From: Hybos culiciformis
Taxonomy: Eukaryota; Arthropoda; Insecta; Diptera; Hybotidae
Direction: 5' to 3'
DNA length: 64,000 nt
Assembly: GCA_964007475.1 (NCBI GenBank)
Contig: OZ023273.1
Coordinates: 39,371,525-39,435,524 of the forward strand
The position numbers and the translations under genes were made by a program. Every line of letters begins with the position of its first letter. The first letter of the stretch is position 1. Positions 26,122 to 34,996 of this stretch are shown piece by piece. The notes beneath the pieces are model-generated. The model was not told the DNA's origin. It made no database searches and was given only the letters and a program-made list of their open reading frames with translations.

Positions 26122-29100
26122 TTATACAGAAAATTCCAACCATCTGGTTGGATTTTCAACAGTTATTTTCTCAACTTGTTCAATAGTAACTCCTTTCCCG
26201 TACAAACGTGGTAACACATTAGAATTGATATGAGAATAGCCGTGACCCCCAAAATTAGTCTAGAAATTGTAGTGATTATGATTTTGTAAATTAATTTATT
26301 GAAGAAATCTTTAAAAAAATCTTTACCAATCTGTGCTTAGTGTGTATATCATGAGATAGCAGAATTCGATCTTCTAGTCCATTTTCAAGTAATTTAATAA
26401 TATTATTTATTCTTTGAGCATCGGATAACATATCAACATCAGGATTTAACTGATAATACGAGCATTCAGTTCCGAATAAATCATATTGAAGGTATGTTCC
26501 CAAATTGCTAAACTCAAGCAATTGCTCTACATCCATTGTTCCTAAGGAAAATTAATGTTTATATGAAAAAATTGTTTTCTTTTCACAATAATCTTTATGC
26601 ATACTATCTAAATGCGACATTACGCATTTATTTGCTTTTCCACCAGATTCTAAATATAGTCTCAGAATCTCTAATGGTGCTTTAGAGTTTCGACCTGGAT
26701 GAAAGGATACACCACATCCAAGAACCTCTTGTATCTCACCGGTGGCTTGAATTGCTCGTTTTTCAAAATCTAAAAATAAATTAAATTTAATATTAGAACA
26801 ACATATTTTATTTTGAATCACAAAATTTCTTCACCATGCATGGGCCATGAACTTCCAACTTCTCCTATAAAACCGCATTTAACAAATTTTTTTCCTTCGA
26901 TTTCACAACCAGTAATAATTTCCTTTGAATACAGATCAGTTAAATTTTCAATGCCCATATTTAGCGTGTCAGGTGATTGTAAATTATGTACATAATGACC
27001 AGTACCAGCAATAATATGTACTCCAGTTTTTTTAGCGATCTCTACCATCAAATCTAGATTTCTATTCAATCCATGAGAAGTGTTTTCGACAATACTTCCA
27101 CCACCTAGCTTTTTGTATAACTGAACATCTTTTAATACTGCATCATGCGTGTCATCATCGAAAAACTTTAAATTATATCGACTTGAGTATGGATATTGCT
27201 TGATAAATCCAAAATTATCGAGTGATATATTTTTGGAGAAATATTCACCAAGTTCATCTGGTGGAGAACAATAAAATTCTTCAAAATTCAATGATAAATG
27301 CTCATGTGTTAAAGTTCGTCCAAGGAGGTTTGGATCAATCGGTCCAAGAACTTGAAAAACAAATAACTAATTAAAATATATTATTTATTATTATAAAAAA
27401 GGAATATTCAACATAATCCGACGCTGATAAGTTAATAAAATAATTTAATTACGAAAAAAACTTGTGTTTGTTTTAAAGAATATAAAAAATAATTATCTTT
27501 TATTTTGTAATAATAACATAATTATGTATTAAAAGTTTACATTGCATATAATTATTCAAATTAGAAATGAAATTGAAAGCTATATCGTATATATTTTACT
27601 AAGATAAATATGACAGAGTGTGATTATTCAATATACGTAATATTACGTGCGTTAAACATTATATATTTATCTAATCAATATATTTAGTTTAATAATCTTC
27701 AACGGAGTTGCATTATATCATTATTATTATAATTATATGAAGGAATAACTTTGTTCTGATATATTCTTATTATAATCATTTATTTAGAATTAAATCAAAT
27801 AGGAATTATAAATTTAGTAGTATTTGGATAAGGATAGGAAACTTTTTAACATGTCAATCATCAAGAAATTATATGTTCTTGTTTTAATCTTAATGAAAAT
27901 ATTGTATATTCATCAAATAAACAGTGCGTCTTTCTAAATTTTAAATTATTGTTAAACTTAATTGCTACTTAAACTATTGTCACAATCTCACACATTGATA
28001 ACTTTAATTTTTTGAATCCTAAAAGCCTTTTAATTCAATTAAATTAACAGTAAATTTATATCGTTACTACACACTAAAAAAAGAGTTGTTACAATAGAAT
28101 TATAGTTTTTATTATCTTTGTGTACAAATTAAGTTTAAGTTTCCGAAATTTTTTCATGGAATATAACTATAATCACACGAACATAATATGAGCCGTTTAT
28201 TTTGAAAGTGGTTTAAGTCCATTTGTTCTTGTATTGAGATATTTAAGGTTTTGTGTTTGAATTGATTTAAAAATATACATTAATATTTCCATAAGCTAAT
28301 TTTCAAGTGTCAAGTGACTAAAATTGTTTATAAATAAAAAGAATATATACTATTGTGCTTATTGTTATCATTAACTATTTTTTTTTTGAAAAATGAACTT
28401 AAACCACTTTCAAAATAAACGGCTCATATATTAAAAAGTAAAAGTTTGAGTTTTTTTTCCTTGATATCACAAATAACTACACTCTAGAAAGTTTTTGATG
28501 TAAATTACCACGATTATCGATGGCAATTTATTACCATCGATAATCGTGGTAAATTTACTCTGCATGTGTAACACAAAATATTTACGCATTTTGGTGCAAC
28601 GTAAAATTACTCTAGAAAAGAATAATTTTACATCAAAGTTTACGCGAAATTAACGCAAAATTACTTCCAATAGAGAAAATTTAAACATAATATCGTAATA
28701 TTAAACAAAAAATTACGCCAAAAGGTTGTAATTTAAATTTACACCAAAAAGACGTAAAAATTTTTTTAATTTTAATACCGTGGCTGATTGGTAGCGTTGG
28801 CGAATTACAATGCTAAGGACGCAGGTTCGAATCCCGAAGACGGCATAAGAAAAATTAAATAAACATTTTTTTGAACTTCTTCTTTTTTTTTTGCTTTTTT
28901 TGAATTTTTTTATTTTGTTTTTTTTTTGGATTTTTTTTTTTTGAATTTTTATTTTTTTTGAATTTTTTATTTTTTTTTGAATTTTTATTTTTTTTTGATT
29001 TTTTTTTTTTTTGATTTTTTTTTTGTAATTTTTTTTATAGTAGATTGTTACAATACATGGTATGAAAATTTGTTGTTCTTGCGAGTTGTGTATACACACA

Positions 29101-31120
29101 AACACATAGACAGGAGTCATATTTATATCACGAGACCGAAGATCGAGTGATATAATATTGACGAGTGTCTATGTGTTTGTGTGTATACAAAACGAACTGT
29201 ATAACAAATTTGATTAACATGTATTGTATACTGCTTTAATGTGCATGTGAGAGGTAGTTGCAAAGAGAGAATATAGAGATAATTTATAATAAAAAATAAA
29301 GATAAAAGAAATGGAGGGAAATGTTCCACGTTAATCATTCTTTAATTTCCCTTTCTTTTATAGATAAAAAAAACCGAGGAAAATATTCCACGTTAATCAT
29401 TCTTTAATTTCCCTTTTTTTTACAGATAAAAGAAGCTTTGGGAAATGTTCCACGTTAATTTTCTTTAATTTCTCTTTCTTTTACAGATAAAAGAAGCTTT
29501 GGGAAATGTTCCACGTTAATTTTATTTATTTTATTTCTTTCTTTTAGAGATAAAAGGAAAAAAGAGAAATATTGTGAGTGTGAGTGATATTATTTTTGTT
29601 TATAGTATTACGCAGTTCAAAATGAAGTAAGTAAATACAATATAGGGAAATGTAAATACAATTCACATCACAGGGAAATGTAAATACAATTTACATTTCC
29701 CTATAATTGCATGTGTATTGATGCATGCAATGGACCATTTACCGAGTTAAATTTGCGAATGTAAATACAACTTACCGAGACATGCACATTAAAATTATTT
29801 TCTTTTCTAATTTCTTCTTATTGAATTTTTCTTATGCCGTCTTCGGGATTCGAACCTGCGCGTCCTTAGCATTGCAATCAGCCAACACTACCACTAGGCC
29901 ACGGTATATAACCATATAAAATATAAAATATAAATTATTTGGTATACACATTTTCTGTGTGGTGTGTTGGCGATTTCTAATATGCTTACAACTTACAACT
30001 CTGATGTACTTTTTTAAATCCCAGAGTTTAAGTTTACACCTGGAATGTACACATTAAACTACAAAGTTTGAGTTTACACTGGAGGATGTAAACATTAAAC
30101 CATAGATTGTGAGTTTACAGCATAGAGTACAACAGTATAAAACCACAGAGTTTAAGTTTACACCAGAGAGTTTTCATTATTGAACCACAGGTGTAAATTT
30201 AGACCAAGAGTATACAATGTTAAGCAACAAAGCGTATGCTTACAAAACGGCGTGTATATTTTTAAACCATATAATGTAAATTTATATCAGAGCACATATT
30301 ACTAAGCCACAGGATGTAAGTTAACAACAGGGAGTTCAGATAATTAGACCAAAGAGTGTAAGCTTACACCAAGGAGCTTATATTTTTAAGTCAAAAATTT
30401 TAAGTTTAAACCAAGCAGTATTAAGCCAACAAGGGTAAATTTATACAAAAAGAGTAAATTTTTAAACAAAGACGATTAAATTTACCTTTATTTTTAATGT
30501 AAAAAACTTGTACAATTTTACTATTTTTTGTGATTTTTATTTTTTTTACGTTTATCAGTTGAATTTTAAATAACGAGGGTAATATTACATCAAAAATTAC
30601 CATTATAATCGACGTAAAAATACGACCAAAACTATCGATTTTCTAGAGTGTAGTCTTACTAAAGTCATTCACTAGATCGAATTGACCTATCTACATAGCA
30701 AAAGAGAAATACAGAGGCATCGATCTGAATTCCAGTGCGCAAAAAAATTACAGTTCGTCAAAGACATACATTCAAATTATGTTTTTATTATGCTTTTGTC
30801 ATAAAAATGAGGATATACTCATATAATGAATTACAAGAAGTTAAATAAAATGAAATACTTGTTTTTCTTAAATTGTTTCAATAGTTTTTTTTTTTTATTA
30901 GTTAGTGATAATTTTATTGCAATATAATAATTTTACAGTTAAAAATTAAAATTATTCAAATTTCTTTTTCACATCTTGTGATAATGGTCACCTGACTTCA
31001 GATCTTTATCAGAAAAAATATCTCTTTCAAACAGATAAAAGTTCTTTTTGAAATTTTTGTAGATTTCACGTTTTTGTACATATATGTAATAATAATCTTA
31101 CCGGTTTGAATAGTTGGCAT
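26122..31120 (-). CDS. Pter: Phosphotriesterase-related protein (PTER-type amidohydrolase), 5 exons
   Basis: Exons 31102-31120, 27350-26835, 26769-26605, 26541-26327 and 26259-26122 join through GT-AG introns with consistent phases into a complete 350-aa protein, the normal family length. PTER proteins are TIM-barrel amidohydrolases with a two-metal centre; the mammalian enzyme has been reported to hydrolyse N-acetyltaurine, while the substrate in insects is not evident from sequence. All ligands are present: the HxH pair H22/H24 (THEHL), bridging glutamate E170 (CGFIGEVG), H202 (FHPGR), H231 (MSHLDR) and D298 (SHDIHT). The bridging residue is Glu, as in animal PTERs, rather than the carbamylated Lys of bacterial phosphotriesterases. 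The ATG context (CCAA-ATG) is good, and exon 1 encodes only MPTIQT plus one base. Intron 1 is 3.75 kb and holds two transposons; introns 2-4 are 63-67 nt. Nothing suggests loss of function. It lies about 3.9 kb downstream of the dehydratase gene on the same strand. Confidence 0.97.
28189..28426. mobile_element. TA-flanked MITE, short copy (family A)
   Basis: Terminal inverted repeats of about 36 bp begin TGAGCCGTTTATTTTGAAAG at 28189 and read inwards from 28426 on the other strand; both ends are flanked by TA (28187-28188, 28427-28428). The same family recurs at 61444-61864 with matching ends and matching internal blocks, so this 238-bp copy is an internally deleted version. TA duplication fits the Tc1/mariner superfamily. 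It lies in intron 1 of Pter and has no coding capacity. Confidence 0.9.
28505..28552. repeat. Perfect 19-bp hairpin near left end of the composite element
   Basis: Arms 28505-28523 and 28534-28552 are exact reverse complements (TTACCACGATTATCGATGG) around a 10-nt loop. The opposite end of the element carries related words (ATTATAATCGACG, ATCGAT) without the full hairpin. Confidence 0.95.
28775..28856 (+). repeat. tRNA-derived SINE-like head, forward copy
   Basis: Contains an A box TGGCTGATTGG (28781-28791) and an exact B box GGTTCGAATCC (28824-28834), spaced as in pol III tRNA promoters. Acceptor-like ends pair only in part (ACCGTG against GACGGC), so it is not a functional tRNA. It ends in GCATAAGAAAAATTAAATAAA, an A-rich tail. 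About nine-tenths identical to the inverted copy at 29827-29907. Confidence 0.75.
28860..29035. repeat. T-rich tandem low-complexity array
   Basis: About ten irregular repeats of a T8-GAATTTTTAT-type unit of roughly 15-18 bp. The open frame read through it on the minus strand (Lys/Ile-rich) is an artefact. Confidence 0.8.
29089..29189. repeat. About 100-nt imperfect hairpin
   Basis: The outer arms 29089-29112 and 29166-29189 are perfect 24-bp reverse complements; inside, TATATCAC (29124-29131) pairs with GTGATATA (29147-29154) and the intervening AT stretches pair imperfectly. Length and shape resemble a small-RNA precursor, but it lies in the transposon and may simply be part of its fold-back structure. 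Confidence 0.8.
29302..29565. repeat. Tandem array, four units of 61-62 bp
   Basis: The core GGGAAATGTTCCACGTTAAT followed by TTTAATTTCCCTTTCTTTTA and AGATAAAA recurs with TTCCACG at 29324, 29386, 29448 and 29509. Units two to four diverge in only a few bases. The array is interior to the composite transposon. Confidence 0.92.
29641..29705. repeat. Inverted plus direct repeat
   Basis: TATAGGGAAATGTAAAT at 29641-29657 is exactly inverted at 29689-29705, and GGGAAATGTAAATACAATT is also directly repeated at 29645 and 29673. Confidence 0.9.
29827..29907 (-). repeat. tRNA-derived SINE-like head, inverted copy
   Basis: Read on the minus strand it has a consensus-quality A box, TGGCCTAGTGG (29901-29891), and an exact B box, GGTTCGAATCC (29856-29846), then GCATAAGAAAAATTCAATAAG. 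It matches the forward copy at 28775-28856 closely. The two face each other about 1 kb apart, so pol III transcripts from them would converge. Confidence 0.78.
30014..30470. repeat. Degenerate tandem array, about eleven units of about 42 bp
   Basis: Units follow the pattern AAACCACAGAGTTTAAGTTTACACC then a variable AGAGAGT...ATATT spacer. Copies are heavily diverged, so the array is older than the 62-bp array beside it. Confidence 0.85.
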
Positions 31121-31875
31121 TTGGAAAATTTTTTATTTGTAACAAATTTAAAAAAAAAAAAAAACAAAATTATTATATTTCACTTCACTCGCTTCTGATT
31201 AACTAAAAAAAATAATCGTGATCAAAAAAAAAAATTAAATTTTGTTTTTACTATAATAAAACATATTTTTATAAACTGATAAAAACAACCAAGAAAAAAT
31301 ATTCTTATAGGTGGCAAAAAACTTAGAAATATACACGATTTTAATAAATGATATGGAAGAAAAGGTAAATAAAATTATAAAAAAGACTTCTTATTTAAAT
31401 ATTCAATATAGTTTTGGCGACAAAAAATATATATAATATATAATTTTGTTGAATAGTGTGTCAGATAACAATGTTTTGGTAGGAAAAAATCAATAGTGTT
31501 AAATAGTTGCAAGTGAATACTTATTCTTACTAAAGGATGTGGAGATCAAAAATTATTATCTATTATTTTGTTCGTAATAATTTTAATATAATATTAATAA
31601 GTATGGTAAGTTTTTTATATAAATTTCATATATACTGATCGAAATTTGAACGAGTGCATCATGCTTTCATCTATTTTTATTTTATAATTTTCTGCTGATA
31701 GAATTTACATCATTAATATAAAACAACAGCAGAAAAACATATGTTGGAATTTGCTTAATAAAACTAAGTTTATTTCAACTTATAATAATTTTATTCCTTA
31801 ATCTGTACAGTTTAAGTGTACAATAGCGACTGAATAGTAAATTAAATATTCTTATGAAAAGTTAAAGAGAGGAAG

Positions 31876-32136
31876 ATAAAAAGAGAAAATTCGAATTTAG
31901 TAATATTACTTGTATATGTTGATGATGTTCTTATAGCATCAAATTGCGTAAAATTATTAGAAAAAACTAAAGCTCAATCATCAAATAAATTTGACATGAA
32001 AAATCTCGGTGAAGTAAAGAAAATTTTAGGCAAATTCCAACAACATAATTATGAAAATAAAATAATGTACAGAATGCACTGTCTGACGCCGGTTAATCCA
32101 AACAAATTACCACATTTTAATAAAAAAGTCACATGA
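31876..32136 (+). pseudogene. Ty1/copia reverse-transcriptase remnant
   Basis: The frame encodes LLVYVDDVLIAS followed by KFDMKNLGEVKKILG, the YVDD active-site motif and the downstream (F/L)xMKDLGxxxxxLG block of copia-type reverse transcriptase, and runs to a TGA at 32134. Only about 85 codons survive, with no upstream RT motifs, RNase H or terminal repeats recognisable nearby, and the sequence after the LG motif degrades. It lies between the Pter start and the dehydratase 3' end and is a dead fragment. Confidence 0.85.
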
Positions 32137-32636
32137 ATATAAATGTCTTATTTAAATATTACGAATAGGTTTAATGACACCAAATTTTACTATTTACTAG
32201 ATTTATTTTTATTTTTATATTATTATTATTATTATTCAGAAAATCATAAATAATAATAGTACTCTTATTTATTTTTGTTCATGTTTTACTGTGTTGTCTG
32301 GTTTTGTTTTCTTCGCTTTCTTTTTTTTATACAAAAATAGAAGAATATTTTTTATTTATCATATACAAGGTTTAAGTAAATAAATTTTGTTTTTTATTTT
32401 TGTTATTGTACAAGAGATGATAAATTTAAAGTAAATCTTTTATTTATTTTTTTTTAAAAGATAATATTGATTATTACAATTAAATTACAAAAAAAAAACA
32501 CTTTTTTAATTGAATCAAATATTATTGAATTAGAATATTATAAAATCTTTATATTTAATCTTATCTTATAGTACCATTAAATTGTGTAGTATGAATTGAA
32601 AAAAAGACAATAGGTATATTATATCTGCATCACGGT
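32137..32636. other. AT-rich spacer
   Basis: Contains a short ATT microsatellite at about 32214-32235 and A/T tracts; nothing else was supported. Confidence 0.5.
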
Positions 32637-32992
32637 GAATAATATCATCTGGAATTACCTCATATTATGATAAAATAAAATTTTTTCATCAACAAAATTC
32701 TTTTGAATTTCGAGTGTATGCAATGAATATTTCTTGGAATTTTGGAAAATGAATTATGTCCGCGCGATTTCTAATTACATTTTTTGATTGCGGTCTTATT
32801 TTTCACTCTTTTGAGTTTGAATACAGAATAAATTTCACAAAAAAAAAAAAAAAAAATTTTATCATCCGACGAGATAATTCATTTTCCATTTTAATTATCT
32901 CATATAAGGTATATTGAATTTTATCATCGGTATGAAATAATTCAAAATTATTTCATCTCTATGGGATGAGATAATTCCAGATGGGATTATTC
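32637..32992. mobile_element. MITE with 26-bp inverted ends (356 bp)
   Basis: GAATAATATCATCTGGAATT at 32637 is matched, inverted with few mismatches, by the end at 32992 (GAATAATCCCATCTGGAATT). GGT flanks both ends (32634-32636 and 32993-32995), a 3-bp target duplication compatible with a PIF/Harbinger-type element. A second inverted pair inside (GGAAAATGAATTAT near 32743 and 32888) makes it partly foldback. No coding capacity. Confidence 0.72.
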
Positions 32993-32999
32993 GGTAAGC

Positions 33000-33310
33000 C
33001 GTAACTACTACAATTTCTCTATATATCTTGCTATGTTGTATTTAGTAGTTTAAATCGAGCTAATGGATGACTTTACCAAGATTATCGAACAAAAATAGTT
33101 CGTTCTTTAACTTTTTAATGTTTTTCTAATTTATTCTTCGCTAGAAAAAACATCAAAAACTATAATTTTAGTGTAGCAATAACTGTGGCTTCAATTTATC
33201 TCTATTTATCTTGTTATGTTAACATGTAAAATCGAATTGGTAGTTGATTTAAGCAAGATTAGATATTTGTCACAGCAAGGCAAAATAATTCGTGCTTTAA
33301 AGTCAGAAAC
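33000..33310. repeat. Degenerate tandem duplication of about 180 bp
   Basis: Two successive blocks share the order CAATTT(A)TCTCTAT..ATCTTG(C/T)TATGTT ... AAATCGA(G/A) ... AAGATTA ... AAAATA(G/A)TTCGT(T/G)CTTTAA, starting near 33010 and 33190. They look like an old duplication or two copies of a repeat; no coding frame is shared. Confidence 0.5.
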
Positions 33311-34996
33311 TTATTTTGTATAAAAAATATTTTTTGTAATTCATTTTTACTATAGAAAAATAATAAAAACTAAATGTGTTGTAGCAAATATTGCTAGAAT
33401 TTATATTTTGGCCTAATAGTATATTTTTAGAAATAAATGCAATATTTTGAAGAGTTTTAGTTATAATTTTATGACCGAAAAGTTTTCGAATTTCAATCCT
33501 TTATTAAATTTATATGTAATTATTAAAAGAAAATCTACAATTACCAGGCTCTTAATAAATCATTGACAGACACAAAATTCTGTTGAAATATTATTTTGAA
33601 AGCGTTTATAATAATTATATTTATTTTTTAACCGCAAACAAAATAAAATAATAATAATTACAAACAAAAATGTTGTTTTATAGGTTAAAAATGTTTTTTT
33701 GCTCAGTACAAAAATATTAAAATTTTTGATTTTGATTTTAATATATTCAGTAGATTGTATAATTAAGCGAGATAATTATTATCTTAATCATTGAATTTTA
33801 TGAATTTTGAACGCTATTTGAATAAGCAATAAAGGATACAAAACGTTTAATTATAAACAGAATGTTGTATTTCAATTTTTAATATAAAAAAAAAGAATTT
33901 ATTTAAAACATGTGAGATTTATTTATAATTACAAAATGTTTTTTTTTTATTATTATTTTTATTTATTTTTTACATTAAAATTATTATAAAAATAATTATG
34001 TTTTGTGGCAAATTCAACGAATTAAATATTAATTAATTTATTTGATATTTTGAGAAAAATTTTTATTAAGATTTTGAAACAGCATTAGATTTTTATTTAG
34101 TTACTTTTAGATCAAAACTCGATTACCAATTCGCGTAACAGAATATTTTGCTATTAGCACAATGCCACAATTGAACAAAACTAGGTGAAAAATTTGTTTA
34201 AGGTTCATAAATGATAAGAAGTTTTTATATATATATACATTATTAACTCAAAAATCAATTTTAGTTAAAATTAGATCTCTTTAATATTCGTACATTAGAA
34301 TTATTGAATCGTTATTGCGAATAGTCCAATGGCCTACGAGCTAGGAATGCTGGTCTGAAATTTAAATTCTAATAATCATGATGTCCTTATTTTATTGTTT
34401 TTTTTTTTTTTTCAATGTTAATAACTTTTTCTAAACTTTGAATCTATAACTCAAAAGATTGATTCAAAATGCCAAGTCAATCAAAACTTTTAACAAAACA
34501 TTATAAAAAAAAACATATAATAATTAAAAGTTGTCAATCTTGTATCTTCGAGAATGAATATTAATTACAGTTTATAAAACGTTTTATTTACATAAATAAA
34601 ATGTTCGGATAAGGAAAAGTTCACAAGAAAAAATTAACAGGAAATAATTTGTTTTAGTTAAAAAGAACTGTCCTTTTTTATTCAATAATTAGGTACCTAC
34701 ATATATAAAATAAAATCTAATTTTTTCTTCCCCTTTAAATTTGTTAACACATTTTATGGTTCTTCGATAAAGCATGTTTTTATTTTTGTTAAAGTTTGAC
34801 TTTATTCGCTCTGATTATTTTTCAAAGAAATTGATTTTGGTTATTTTTGGAAGCCTTAGATTTTTTTCTTTTTTGTCGATTTAAATATTATATTAATTAA
34901 TAACCTATTGGAACTAGATATCTGTAAGTTTTGTAATGGTGTATGTCGTATATTTTCTAATTTGTATAACATTTCTTTGAATAATTCTTATAATTC
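33311..34996. other. AT-rich spacer downstream of the dehydratase gene
   Basis: Contains the presumed 3' untranslated region of the dehydratase on its right side, though no canonical AATAAA was seen close to the stop. A weak tRNA-like patch at 34318-34375 is discussed among the rejected items. Otherwise nothing was supported. Confidence 0.5.

Larger units (their letters stand above)
28476..30654. mobile_element. 2.2-kb composite non-coding transposon with convergent tRNA-like heads
   Basis: The ends share a perfect 15-bp inverted repeat, ACTACACTCTAGAAA (28476-28490 and 30640-30654). If TA at 28478-28479 and 30651-30652 is the target duplication, the terminus is CACTCTAGAAA. The interior is strongly structured: a 19-bp-stem hairpin at 28505-28552, a tRNA-like head in each orientation (28775-28856 plus, 29827-29907 minus), a T-rich array (28860-29035), a 100-nt hairpin (29089-29189), a 61-62-bp tandem array (29302-29565), a 17-bp inverted repeat (29641-29705) and a roughly 42-bp degenerate array (30014-30470). 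There is no transposase; the lysine-rich open frame across 28713-29120 is just the T-tract read backwards. I do not recognise the family. It sits in Pter intron 1, 49 bp from the family A MITE. Confidence 0.7.

Noticed and set aside
28775..28856. Functional tRNA gene
   Set aside because: Promoter boxes are good but acceptor and T-stem pairing is broken in both copies; better explained as a tRNA-derived element.
28713..29120. 135-codon lysine-rich minus-strand open frame
   Set aside because: It is the T-rich array read on the other strand plus the tRNA-like head; the similar tail peptide in the other copy ([11 protein letters not shown]) comes from the shared tRNA-like sequence, not from a protein gene.
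29302..29565. CRISPR-like regular repeats
   Set aside because: Units are contiguous 62-bp tandem copies with no unique spacers, in a eukaryotic transposon.
34318..34375. tRNA-like patch (TAGTCCAATGGCCTACGAGC...)
   Set aside because: An A-box-like start is present but the expected B box is degraded (TTTAAATTCTA) and no cloverleaf can be drawn.
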